Below the pieces are notes generated by a model that was not told the origin of the DNA, made no database searches, and saw only the letters and a program-made list of their open reading frames with translations. From Maea johnstoni (lineage: Eukaryota > Annelida > Polychaeta > Spionida > Magelonidae): DNA of 64,000 nt. The stretch is from positions 26,167,966 through 26,231,965 of the forward strand of contig OZ012688.1 in assembly GCA_963942565.1 (NCBI GenBank), written 5' to 3'. Of this stretch, positions 1 through 9,476 are shown piece after piece (the first letter of the stretch is position 1; the number at the start of each line of letters is the position of its first letter). The translations under genes were made by a program, and so were the position numbers.

Positions 1-26
1 CAAATCCAGGGTGCTTTACACGGTTC
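1..26. repeat. partial repeat unit at left edge
   Basis: The first 26 bases match the end of the upstream spacer that precedes the left inverted-repeat arm in every other unit (compare 1663-1688). The window therefore begins inside the array and not at its border. Confidence 0.95.
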
Positions 27-229
27 CTGGAGATTTCGTACCCAAGAGATTTCGTCACCAGGAGGGCGCAACTTCAACCCCATGACATAATATACAACTC
101 CAAAACACTGAATAATGCTATGAACTATTTTGAAGTGGTAAAAATATTAGTAACTTGATCTTGACTTAGTTTATATGCACTTATCTGGGTGGTTTAGTTA
201 GTTTTTTTTGCTATTCCTCTCGATCGATC

Positions 230-253
230 TTTCACCTCACGAGATCGGTGAAA
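230..253. other. small hairpin inside inverted-repeat interior
   Basis: TTTCACC at 230-236 pairs with GGTGAAA at 247-253 around a 10-base loop, directly after a CGATCGATC palindrome-like stretch. It lies between the long inverted-repeat arms and is present in every unit I compared. No function is evident. Confidence 0.45.
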
Positions 254-284
254 ATCTCCCGTAAGTCGCTTACATTTCATGAAA

Positions 285-300
285 ATGAAGTACGCTTCAT
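285..300. other. ATGAAG-TACG-CTTCAT hairpin
   Basis: A perfect 6-bp stem (ATGAAG with CTTCAT) encloses the tetranucleotide TACG, so the DNA is palindromic over all 16 bases. It is repeated in each unit. It may only be part of the fold-back interior of the element between the 34-bp arms. Confidence 0.45.
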
Positions 301-390
301 TAAAAAATGGAAAGAAACTTAACATTGTTTAATTGTCAACGAAAGTAAATGACAAAATTTACTGATTGGCCCTTCAATTGCATGGAAATA

Positions 391-398
391 TTAGAGAT
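391..398. other. AG insertion/deletion that sets unit length
   Basis: Long units read TTAGAGATTT here and short units read TTAGATTT, so an AGAG tract has lost (or gained) one AG. This single 2-bp change explains the 1662 and 1660 bp unit classes. It lies about 14 bp before the right inverted-repeat arm. It is a useful marker because its two states are scattered through the array in a pattern that repeats (see findings). Confidence 0.9.
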
Positions 399-442
399 TT
401 GAATTGTGTGGTGACGAATTCTCGTGGGTACGAAATCTCCAG

Positions 443-916
443 CACCAGCGTTTTGGGCATCAAGTCCTATGGCATTTGCTTGAAACGTGGGATCTAAATA
501 GCTAAGAGTATTACAAATATGAATAGCTAGATTATGCAATCTCCAAGTTGAAAAATATGCCTTTTCCTCAATTTCGATGAAAAATCGGAAAGAAATGGTC
601 ATGAAATTTGATCGCAGTAAAAAGTAGAGAAAGTGTGATAGTTTTCCCTCTGTTTTAATATTTTTTCCCGATTTATGGGATTTGATGTTCGGCGGTCGGC
701 AAGTGTGGATAGCTTCTCTGTTCGATAACTTTATGCATGTCTTTAATGTTCTTACCCAAAATATTTACAACCTGCTGGGCGGTTACATTTCTGATTGTCA
801 ATGTGTTCCTCATCAAAAGACCTTTCAGGCAATATATACTTTATATAGGCTAAGAAGTCAAATAAAAGCAGGGTAGAAGAAAAACCAGGTCCAAAATAGG
901 CTATCTTAAAAGCATT
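443..916. other. AT-rich spacer, no gene recognised (unit 1 copy)
   Basis: This stretch lies between the right inverted-repeat arm and the A-rich tract, on the 3' side of the 5S gene. Both strands carry only short open frames (at most 88 codons, one running partly back through the right arm) whose hydrophobic or unstructured translations look like chance. A TATA-like string TATATAAAG occurs on the minus strand near 834-850 but nothing downstream of it looks like a transcript. I found no tRNA B box, no Sm site paired with a splice donor, and no U-snRNA signature. It is best treated as non-transcribed spacer. Confidence 0.75.
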
Positions 917-1024
917 ACCAAAAAAACAAATGAATAAAATAAAACGAAATAAAATGAAATAAAGCAAGGAAAAATAAAATCGGGAAGCATGTCCATGTAT
1001 GTTGTAAGTAAAACATTAAAAATG
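917..1024. repeat. A-rich tract downstream of 5S (unit 1 copy)
   Basis: From about 917 to 966 the + strand is mostly A with repeated AATAAAA/AAATGAAATAAA-like words, then AT-rich sequence runs to the A-run. On the 5S-coding strand this is a T-rich region beyond the terminator. It may give extra termination sites and could exclude nucleosomes, but that is inference. It is the same in every unit compared. Confidence 0.6.
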
Positions 1025-1040
1025 AAAAAAAAAAAAAAAA
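1025..1040 (-). terminator. Pol III T-run terminator of 5S gene 1
   Basis: On the gene strand a run of 16 T begins 8 bases after the last base of 5S (C118). RNA polymerase III stops at four or more T on the non-template strand, so this run is ample. The same run follows all 38 genes at the same distance. It is 17 T after gene 5, 15 T after genes 15 and 20, and 16 T elsewhere. The primary transcript would carry a tail of about 7 bases plus a few U that must be trimmed. Confidence 0.92.
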
Positions 1041-1047
1041 GAGATGA

Positions 1048-1165
1048 GCCTACAACACACAGTATTCCCAGGCGGTCACCCATCCAAGTACTAACTGCGC
1101 TCGATGTTGCTTAACTTCGGTGATCGGACGAGAACCGGTGCATTCAACATGATATGGTCGTAGGC
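1048..1165 (-). rRNA. 5S ribosomal RNA, gene 1 (majority sequence)
   Basis: This 118-nt RNA is part of the large ribosomal subunit and is made by RNA polymerase III. Its ends pair perfectly: GCCTACGAC (nt 1-9) with GTTGTAGGC (nt 110-118), including one G-U. Helix V (nt 67-71 with 104-108) and helix IV (closed by G86-C91 around a GTGA tetraloop) also form, and the loop E words are present. The ends were set by the terminal helix; the mature 3' end may carry one or two further bases. Unit 1 is long. The unit holds a private G at 1581 where all the others have C, which removes a GGTACC. Confidence 0.98.
1069..1116 (-). promoter_or_regulatory. internal Pol III promoter of 5S (blocks A, IE, C; gene 1)
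   Basis: By alignment with the vertebrate 5S internal control region, block A lies at 5S nt 50-64 (1102-1116, AGTTAAGCAACATCG), the intermediate element at nt 67-72 (1094-1099) and block C at nt 80-97 (1069-1086, TGGATGGGTGACCGCCTG). These are the binding region for TFIIIA, which recruits TFIIIC and TFIIIB. The block positions come from known vertebrate genes; the conserved wording is visible here. Variants at nt 70 and nt 86 seen in some copies fall inside the intermediate element and block C. Confidence 0.8.
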
Positions 1166-1194
1166 ATTTGCTTGCAACTTTTAAGCGACCATAT
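1152..1194. repeat. 9-bp inverted repeat straddling the 5S start
   Basis: ATATGGTCG at 1152-1160 (5S nt 6-14 on the complementary strand) is perfectly inverted as CGACCATAT at 1186-1194, that is, -29 to -21 upstream of the gene. The arms are 25 bp apart and enclose the transcription start at 1165. A related ATG/CAT word extends each arm with a one-base offset. The upstream arm overlaps the TATA-like element. Confidence 0.65.
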
Positions 1195-1195
1195 G
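1189..1195 (-). promoter_or_regulatory. TATA-like upstream element at -30 to -24 of 5S
   Basis: CATATGG lies at -30 to -24 relative to the first base of 5S, where arthropod and other invertebrate 5S genes often need a TATA-like box in addition to the internal promoter. A second AT-rich word, TTAAAAG, lies at -19 to -13. Both are unchanged in all units compared. Function is inferred from position only. Confidence 0.45.
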
Positions 1196-1350
1196 CATCT
1201 CAAACAGGAAGTGTCCTAACATCATGCCTTATTGTCTATATTTCCTGTTTCTCCTGACCATGAACTACTCTAGAATGAAGCCAACGCTCAGGGATCTGTC
1301 CACACGTCAGCCTATACGCTCTTGGCAGGCATGTTCTCGTCCTGTGGTCT

Positions 1351-1371
1351 CAGCACTACGTTTCAGTGCTG
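1351..1371. other. perfect 7-bp hairpin CAGCACT/AGTGCTG
   Basis: CAGCACT at 1351-1357 pairs with AGTGCTG at 1365-1371 around a 7-base loop. It lies about 190 bp upstream of the 5S start and recurs in each unit. A CCACC/GGTGG pairing a little further on could form a second stem. This may mark a structured transcript or the remnant of a short repeat, but I recognise no family. Confidence 0.5.
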
Positions 1372-2709
1372 CCATCTATTCGCAGGTATCAGAATTTCTA
1401 CCACCTCGTATCTCGCTGCCAAACTCTGGTGGACTGTATCTTTAAAAACTCGACCGTCCATGGTCTTATGGGGTTAAGTTGTGAATATCCAATCGTTCAA
1501 AATGTCTAAAAGCCTACACCCTCATCCTCATAATAAAACCAACTGTGACGGTCAAGGCCATCGATGAGCAGAGCAAGGTAGCACTCATCTCAAAACCTCA
1601 CATCAGCTTGCACACAGAAAGGAAAGTTTTCGGCTCTTAATCTTCTCGATTTTGAATTTCACCAAATCCAGGGTGCTTTACACGGTTCCTGGAGATTTCG
1701 TACCCAAGAGATTTCGTCACCAGGAGGGCGCAACTTCAACCCCATGACATAATATACAACTCCACAACACTGAATAATGCTATGAACTATTTTGAAGTGG
1801 TAAAAATATTAGTAACTTGATCTTGACTTAGTTTATATGCACTTATCTGGGTGGTTTAGTTAGTTTTTTTTGCTATTCCTCTCGATCGATCTTTCACCTC
1901 ACGAGATCGGTGAAAATCTCCCGTAAGTCGCTTACATTTCATGAAAATGAAGTACGCTTCATTAAAAAATGGAAAGAAACTTAACATTGTTTAATTGTCA
2001 ACGAAAGTAAATGACAAAATTTACTGATTGGCCCTTCAATTGCATGGAAATATTAGAGATTTGAATTGTGTGGTGACGAATTCTCGTGGGTACGAAATCT
2101 CCAGCACCAGCGTTTTGGGCATCAAGTCCTATGGCATTTGCTTGAAACGTGGGATCTAAATAGCTAAGAGTATTACAAATATGAATAGCTAGATTATGCA
2201 ATCTCCAAGTTGAAAAATATGCCTTTTCCTCAATTTCGATGAAAAATCGGAAAGAAATGGTCATGAAATTTGATCGCAGTAAAAAGTAGAGAAAGTGTGA
2301 TAGTTTTCCCTCTGTTTTAATATTTTTTCCCGATTTATGGGATTTGATGTTCGGCGGTCGGCAAGTGTGGATAGCTTCTCTGTTCGATAACTTTATGCAT
2401 GTCTTTAATGTTCTTACCCAAAATATTTACAACCTGCTGGGCGGTTACATTTCTGATTGTCAATGTGTTCCTCATCAAAAGACCTTTCAGGCAATATATA
2501 CTTTATATAGGCTAAGAAGTCAAATAAAAGCAGGGTAGAAGAAAAACCAGGTCCAAAATAGGCTATCTTAAAAGCATTACCAAAAAAACAAATGAATAAA
2601 ATAAAACGAAATAAAATGAAATAAAGCAAGGAAAAATAAAATCGGGAAGCATGTCCATGTATGTTGTAAGTAAAACATTAAAAATGAAAAAAAAAAAAAA
2701 AAGAGATGA

Positions 2710-2827
2710 GCCTACAACACACAGTATTCCCAGGCGGTCACCCATCCAAGTACTAACTGCGCTCGATGTTGCTTAACTTCGGTGATCGGACGAGAACCGG
2801 TGCATTCAACATGATATGGTCGTAGGC
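2710..2827 (-). rRNA. 5S ribosomal RNA, gene 2 (majority sequence)
   Basis: Identical to gene 1. Long unit; inverted-repeat arms at 1689-1722 and 2071-2104; T16 terminator at 2687-2702. A private C at 1765, where the others have A, lies between the arms. Confidence 0.98.
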
Positions 2828-4371
2828 ATTTGCTTGCAACTTTTAAGCGACCATATGCATCTCAAACAGGAAGTGTCCTAACATCATGCCTTATTGTCTA
2901 TATTTCCTGTTTCTCCTGACCATGAACTACTCTAGAATGAAGCCAACGCTCAGGGATCTGTCCACACGTCAGCCTATACGCTCTTGGCAGGCATGTTCTC
3001 GTCCTGTGGTCTCAGCACTACGTTTCAGTGCTGCCATCTATTCGCAGGTATCAGAATTTCTACCACCTCGTATCTCGCTGCCAAACTCTGGTGGACTGTA
3101 TCTTTAAAAACTCGACCGTCCATGGTCTTATGGGGTTAAGTTGTGAATATCCAATCGTTCAAAATGTCTAAAAGCCTACACCCTCATCCTCATAATAAAA
3201 CCAACTGTGACGGTCAAGGCCATCGATGAGCAGAGCAAGGTACCACTCATCTCAAAACCTCACATCAGCTTGCACACAGAAAGGAAAGTTTTCGGCTCTT
3301 AATCTTCTCGATTTTGAATTTCACCAAATCCAGGGTGCTTTACACGGTTCCTGGAGATTTCGTACCCAAGAGATTTCGTCACCAGGAGGGCGCAACTTCA
3401 ACCCCATGACATAATATACAACTCCAAAACACTGAATAATGCTATGAACTATTTTGAAGTGGTAAAAATATTAGTAACTTGATCTTGACTTAGTTTATAT
3501 GCACTTATCTGGGTGGTTTAGTTAGTTTTTTTTGCTATTCCTCTCGATCGATCTTTCACCTCACGAGATCGGTGAAAATCTCCCGTAAGTCGCTTACATT
3601 TCATGAAAATGAAGTACGCTTCATTAAAAAATGGAAAGAAACTTAACATTGTTTAATTGTCAACGAAAGTAAATGACAAAATTTACTGATTGGCCCTTCA
3701 ATTGCATGGAAATATTAGAGATTTGAATTGTGTGGTGACGAATTCTCGTGGGTACGAAATCTCCAGCACCAGCGTTTTGGGCATCAAGTCCTATGGCATT
3801 TGCTTGAAACGTGGGATCTAAATAGCTAAGAGTATTACAAATATGAATAGCTAGATTATGCAATCTCCAAGTTGAAAAATATGCCTTTTCCTCAATTTCG
3901 ATGAAAAATCGGAAAGAAATGGTCATGAAATTTGATCGCAGTAAAAAGTAGAGAAAGTGTGATAGTTTTCCCTCTGTTTTAATATTTTTTCCCGATTTAT
4001 GGGATTTGATGTTCGGCGGTCGGCAAGTGTGGATAGCTTCTCTGTTCGATAACTTTATGCATGTCTTTAATGTTCTTACCCAAAATATTTACAACCTGCT
4101 GGGCGGTTACATTTCTGATTGTCAATGTGTTCCTCATCAAAAGACCTTTCAGGCAATATATACTTTATATAGGCTAAGAAGTCAAATAAAAGCAGGGTAG
4201 AAGAAAAACCAGGTCCAAAATAGGCTATCTTAAAAGCATTACCAAAAAAACAAATGAATAAAATAAAACGAAATAAAATGAAATAAAGCAAGGAAAAATA
4301 AAATCGGGAAGCATGTCCATGTATGTTGTAAGTAAAACATTAAAAATGAAAAAAAAAAAAAAAAGAGATGA

Positions 4372-4489
4372 GCCTACAACACACAGTATTCCCAGGCGGT
4401 CACTCATCCAAGTACTAACTGCGCTCGATGTTGCTTAACTTCGGTGATCAGACGAGAACCGGTGCATTCAACATGATATGGTCGTAGGC
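4372..4489 (-). rRNA. 5S ribosomal RNA, gene 3 (variant C40U + G86A)
   Basis: It differs from the majority at two sites. On the gene strand nt 40 is T instead of C (+ strand 4450) and nt 86 is A instead of G (+ strand 4404). U40 is the base found in human 5S and lies in loop C. A86 faces C91 and would lose the pair that closes the GTGA loop of helix IV, and it lies in promoter block C. Long unit; arms 3351-3384 and 3733-3766; T16 at 4349-4364. It may be a weak or silent copy, or a minor 5S type. Confidence 0.95.
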
Positions 4490-6033
4490 ATTTGCTTGCA
4501 ACTTTTAAGCGACCATATGCATCTCAAACAGGAAGTGTCCTAACATCATGCCTTATTGTCTATATTTCCTGTTTCTCCTGACCATGAACTACTCTAGAAT
4601 GAAGCCAACGCTCAGGGATCTGTCCACACGTCAGCCTATACGCTCTTGGCAGGCATGTTCTCGTCCTGTGGTCTCAGCACTACGTTTCAGTGCTGCCATC
4701 TATTCGCAGGTATCAGAATTTCTACCACCTCGTATCTCGCTGCCAAACTCTGGTGGACTGTATCTTTAAAAACTCGACCGTCCATGGTCTTATGGGGTTA
4801 AGTTGTGAATATCCAATCGTTCAAAATGTCTAAAAGCCTACACCCTCATCCTCATAATAAAACCAACTGTGACGGTCAAGGCCATCGATGAGCAGAGCAA
4901 GGTACCACTCATCTCAAAACCTCACATCAGCTTGCACACAGAAAGGAAAGTTTTCGGCTCTTAATCTTCTCGATTTTGAATTTCACCAAATCCAGGGTGC
5001 TTTACACGGTTCCTGGAGATTTCGTACCCAAGAGATTTCGTCACCAGGAGGGCGCAACTTCAACCCCATGACATAATATACAACTCCAAAACACTGAATA
5101 ATGCTATGAACTATTTTGAAGTGGTAAAAATATTAGTAACTTGATCTTGACTTAGTTTATATGCACTTATCTGGGTGGTTTAGTTAGTTTTTTTTGCTAT
5201 TCCTCTCGATCGATCTTTCACCTCACGAGATCGGTGAAAATCTCCCGTAAGTCGCTTACATTTCATGAAAATGAAGTACGCTTCATTAAAAAATGGAAAG
5301 AAACTTAACATTGTTTAATTGTCAACGAAAGTAAATGACAAAATTTACTGATTGGCCCTTCAATTGCATGGAAATATTAGAGATTTGAATTGTGTGGTGA
5401 CGAATTCTCGTGGGTACGAAATCTCCAGCACCAGCGTTTTGGGCATCAAGTCCTATGGCATTTGCTTGAAACGTGGGATCTAAATAGCTAAGAGTATTAC
5501 AAATATGAATAGCTAGATTATGCAATCTCCAAGTTGAAAAATATGCCTTTTCCTCAATTTCGATGAAAAATCGGAAAGAAATGGTCATGAAATTTGATCG
5601 CAGTAAAAAGTAGAGAAAGTGTGATAGTTTTCCCTCTGTTTTAATATTTTTTCCCGATTTATGGGATTTGATGTTCGGCGGTCGGCAAGTGTGGATAGCT
5701 TCTCTGTTCGATAACTTTATGCATGTCTTTAATGTTCTTACCCAAAATATTTACAACCTGCTGGGCGGTTACATTTCTGATTGTCAATGTGTTCCTCATC
5801 AAAAGACCTTTCAGGCAATATATACTTTATATAGGCTAAGAAGTCAAATAAAAGCAGGGTAGAAGAAAAACCAGGTCCAAAATAGGCTATCTTAAAAGCA
5901 TTACCAAAAAAACAAATGAATAAAATAAAACGAAATAAAATGAAATAAAGCAAGGAAAAATAAAATCGGGAAGCATGTCCATGTATGTTGTAAGTAAAAC
6001 ATTAAAAATGAAAAAAAAAAAAAAAAGAGATGA

Positions 6034-6151
6034 GCCTACAACACACAGTATTCCCAGGCGGTCACTCATCCAAGTACTAACTGCGCTCGATGTTGCTTAA
6101 CTTCGGTGATCAGACGAGAACCGGTGCATTCAACATGATATGGTCGTAGGC
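6034..6151 (-). rRNA. 5S ribosomal RNA, gene 4 (variant C40U + G86A)
   Basis: It carries the same two changes as gene 3 (+ strand 6112 and 6066), so units 3 and 4 are sister copies from a single-unit duplication. Long unit; arms 5013-5046 and 5395-5428; T16 at 6011-6026. Confidence 0.95.
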
Positions 6152-7696
6152 ATTTGCTTGCAACTTTTAAGCGACCATATGCATCTCAAACAGGAAGTGT
6201 CCTAACATCATGCCTTATTGTCTATATTTCCTGTTTCTCCTGACCATGAACTACTCTAGAATGAAGCCAACGCTCAGGGATCTGTCCACACGTCAGCCTA
6301 TACGCTCTTGGCAGGCATGTTCTCGTCCTGTGGTCTCAGCACTACGTTTCAGTGCTGCCATCTATTCGCAGGTATCAGAATTTCTACCACCTCGTATCTC
6401 GCTGCCAAACTCTGGTGGACTGTATCTTTAAAAACTCGACCGTCCATGGTCTTATGGGGTTAAGTTGTGAATATCCAATCGTTCAAAATGTCTAAAAGCC
6501 TACACCCTCATCCTCATAATAAAACCAACTGTGACGGTCAAGGCCATCGATGAGCAGAGCAAGGTACCACTCATCTCAAAACCTCACATCAGCTTGCACA
6601 CAGAAAGGAAAGTTTTCGGCTCTTAATCTTCTCGATTTTGAATTTCACCAAATCCAGGGTGCTTTACACGGTTCCTGGAGATTTCGTACCCAAGAGATTT
6701 CGTCACCAGGAGGGCGCAACTTCAACCCCATGACATAATATACAACTCCAAAACACTGAATAATGCTATGAACTATTTTGAAGTGGTAAAAATATTAGTA
6801 ACTTGATCTTGACTTAGTTTATATGCACTTATCTGGGTGGTTTAGTTAGTTTTTTTTGCTATTCCTCTCGATCGATCTTTCACCTCACGAGATCGGTGAA
6901 AATCTCCCGTAAGTCGCTTACATTTCATGAAAATGAAGTACGCTTCATTAAAAAATGGAAAGAAACTTAACATTGTTTAATTGTCAACGAAAGTAAATGA
7001 CAAAATTTACTGATTGGCCCTTCAATTGCATGGAAATATTAGAGATTTGAATTGTGTGGTGACGAATTCTCGTGGGTACGAAATCTCCAGCACCAGCGTT
7101 TTGGGCATCAAGTCCTATGGCATTTGCTTGAAACGTGGGATCTAAATAGCTAAGAGTATTACAAATATGAATAGCTAGATTATGCAATCTCCAAGTTGAA
7201 AAATATGCCTTTTCCTCAATTTCGATGAAAAATCGGAAAGAAATGGTCATGAAATTTGATCGCAGTAAAAAGTAGAGAAAGTGTGATAGTTTTCCCTCTG
7301 TTTTAATATTTTTTCCCGATTTATGGGATTTGATGTTCGGCGGTCGGCAAGTGTGGATAGCTTCTCTGTTCGATAACTTTATGCATGTCTTTAATGTTCT
7401 TACCCAAAATATTTACAACCTGCTGGGCGGTTACATTTCTGATTGTCAATGTGTTCCTCATCAAAAGACCTTTCAGGCAATATATACTTTATATAGGCTA
7501 AGAAGTCAAATAAAAGCAGGGTAGAAGAAAAACCAGGTCCAAAATAGGCTATCTTAAAAGCATTACCAAAAAAACAAATGAATAAAATAAAACGAAATAA
7601 AATGAAATAAAGCAAGGAAAAATAAAATCGGGAAGCATGTCCATGTATGTTGTAAGTAAAACATTAAAAATGAAAAAAAAAAAAAAAAAGAGATGA

Positions 7697-7814
7697 GCCT
7701 ACAACACACAGTATTCCCAGGCGGTCACCCATCCAAGTACTAACTGCGCTCGATGTTGCTTAACTTCGGTGATCGGACGAGAACCGGTGCATTCAACATG
7801 ATATGGTCGTAGGC
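7697..7814 (-). rRNA. 5S ribosomal RNA, gene 5 (majority sequence)
   Basis: Identical to gene 1. The only unit with a T17 terminator (7673-7689), which makes it 1663 bp, the longest in the window. Arms 6675-6708 and 7057-7090. Confidence 0.98.
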
Positions 7815-9358
7815 ATTTGCTTGCAACTTTTAAGCGACCATATGCATCTCAAACAGGAAGTGTCCTAACATCATGCCTTATTGTCTATATTTCCTGTTTC
7901 TCCTGACCATGAACTACTCTAGAATGAAGCCAACGCTCAGGGATCTGTCCACACGTCAGCCTATACGCTCTTGGCAGGCATGTTCTCGTCCTGTGGTCTC
8001 AGCACTACGTTTCAGTGCTGCCATCTATTCGCAGGTATCAGAATTTCTACCACCTCGTATCTCGCTGCCAAACTCTGGTGGACTGTATCTTTAAAAACTC
8101 GACCGTCCATGGTCTTATGGGGTTAAGTTGTGAATATCCAATCGTTCAAAATGTCTAAAAGCCTACACCCTCATCCTCATAATAAAACCAACTGTGACGG
8201 TCAAGGCCATCGATGAGCAGAGCAAGGTACCACTCATCTCAAAACCTCACATCAGCTTGCACACAGAAAGGAAAGTTTTCGGCTCTTAATCTTCTCGATT
8301 TTGAATTTCACCAAATCCAGGGTGCTTTACACGGTTCCTGGAGATTTCGTACCCAAGAGATTTCGTCACCAGGAGGGCGCAACTTCAACCCCATGACATA
8401 ATATACAACTCCAAAACACTGAATAATGCTATGAACTATTTTGAAGTGGTAAAAATATTAGTAACTTGATCTTGACTTAGTTTATATGCACTTATCTGGG
8501 TGGTTTAGTTAGTTTTTTTTGCTATTCCTCTCGATCGATCTTTCACCTCACGAGATCGGTGAAAATCTCCCGTAAGTCGCTTACATTTCATGAAAATGAA
8601 GTACGCTTCATTAAAAAATGGAAAGAAACTTAACATTGTTTAATTGTCAACGAAAGTAAATGACAAAATTTACTGATTGGCCCTTCAATTGCATGGAAAT
8701 ATTAGAGATTTGAATTGTGTGGTGACGAATTCTCGTGGGTACGAAATCTCCAGCACCAGCGTTTTGGGCATCAAGTCCTATGGCATTTGCTTGAAACGTG
8801 GGATCTAAATAGCTAAGAGTATTACAAATATGAATAGCTAGATTATGCAATCTCCAAGTTGAAAAATATGCCTTTTCCTCAATTTCGATGAAAAATCGGA
8901 AAGAAATGGTCATGAAATTTGATCGCAGTAAAAAGTAGAGAAAGTGTGATAGTTTTCCCTCTGTTTTAATATTTTTTCCCGATTTATGGGATTTGATGTT
9001 CGGCGGTCGGCAAGTGTGGATAGCTTCTCTGTTCGATAACTTTATGCATGTCTTTAATGTTCTTACCCAAAATATTTACAACCTGCTGGGCGGTTACATT
9101 TCTGATTGTCAATGTGTTCCTCATCAAAAGACCTTTCAGGCAATATATACTTTATATAGGCTAAGAAGTCAAATAAAAGCAGGGTAGAAGAAAAACCAGG
9201 TCCAAAATAGGCTATCTTAAAAGCATTACCAAAAAAACAAATGAATAAAATAAAACGAAATAAAATGAAATAAAGCAAGGAAAAATAAAATCGGGAAGCA
9301 TGTCCATGTATGTTGTAAGTAAAACATTAAAAATGAAAAAAAAAAAAAAAAGAGATGA

Positions 9359-9476
9359 GCCTACAACACACAGTATTCCCAGGCGGTCACCCATCCAAGT
9401 ACTAACTGCGCTCGATGTTGCTTAACTTCGGTGATCGGACGAGAACCGGTGCATTCAACATGATATGGTCGTAGGC
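9359..9476 (-). rRNA. 5S ribosomal RNA, gene 6 (majority sequence)
   Basis: Long unit; arms 8338-8371 and 8720-8753; T16 at 9336-9351. No private change seen. Confidence 0.98.

Larger units (their letters stand above)
27..442. repeat. 34-bp inverted repeat around 348 bp (unit 1 copy)
   Basis: The left arm (27-60, beginning CTGGAGATTTCGTACCC) and right arm (409-442) are reverse complements over 34 bp with two mismatches, separated by 348 bp in long units and 346 bp in short ones. Within the left arm the string GAGATTTCGT occurs twice, so each arm is itself a near-direct repeat of about 15 bp. The interior is AT-rich, has no ORF of note, and holds smaller hairpins at 230-253 (TTTCACC/GGTGAAA) and 285-300 (ATGAAG/CTTCAT). 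The arms resemble terminal inverted repeats of a small non-autonomous DNA transposon fixed in the unit, but I see no target-site duplication and recognise no family. The other copies are placed in the 5S entries. A structural role in the spacer is an alternative. Confidence 0.7.
1166..1688. other. upstream spacer of 5S gene 1, no second gene recognised
   Basis: This 523-bp stretch on the 5' side of the 5S gene has a more even base composition than the rest of the spacer. The short open frames here (73 codons from 1224, and 62 codons further on in most units) have no recognisable domain, and the second runs across the left inverted-repeat arm. It contains a perfect 7-bp hairpin at 1351-1371, the CTTGG/TTATG variable site at 1321-1325, and the site at 1581 that is G only in this unit. 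I looked for spliced-leader, snRNA and tRNA signatures and found none. Confidence 0.7.
3351..6674. repeat. single-unit duplication (units 3 and 4)
   Basis: The two neighbouring units share two 5S substitutions found nowhere else in the window, and I saw no difference between them. This fits one recent duplication of a single unit. Confidence 0.8.

Noticed and set aside
191-212. GGTTTAGTTAG, resembling the start of nematode spliced leader SL1, which is often linked to 5S genes
   Set aside because: Only the first bases agree; the rest of the leader, the GT donor and the Sm site are missing.
336-602. Recurrent short open frames (60-88 codons) on both strands, such as this one and those at 682, 752, 901 and 1224
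   Set aside because: They recur only because the unit recurs. Some overlap each other or the 5S gene, and the frames shift or shorten with the AG indel and the A-run without any sign of selection. None shows a known domain.
830-852. TATATA-rich stretch as a promoter for a second gene
   Set aside because: The spacer is AT-rich throughout and no transcript-like feature lies downstream on either strand.
1021-1047. A-run as the poly(A) tail of a retroposed 5S copy or SINE
   Set aside because: It occurs at the same place after every gene in a regular array, with no target-site duplication, and is oriented as a Pol III terminator of the gene strand.
1384-1400. CAGGTATCAG, a splice-donor-like string that could end a spliced leader
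   Set aside because: There is no promoter, Sm site or terminator at a fitting distance, and such strings are common by chance.
1542-1556. Minus-strand ACCGTCAC word, resembling the start of flatworm spliced leaders
   Set aside because: The match is only about eight bases, and no ATG-GT donor junction or Sm site follows.
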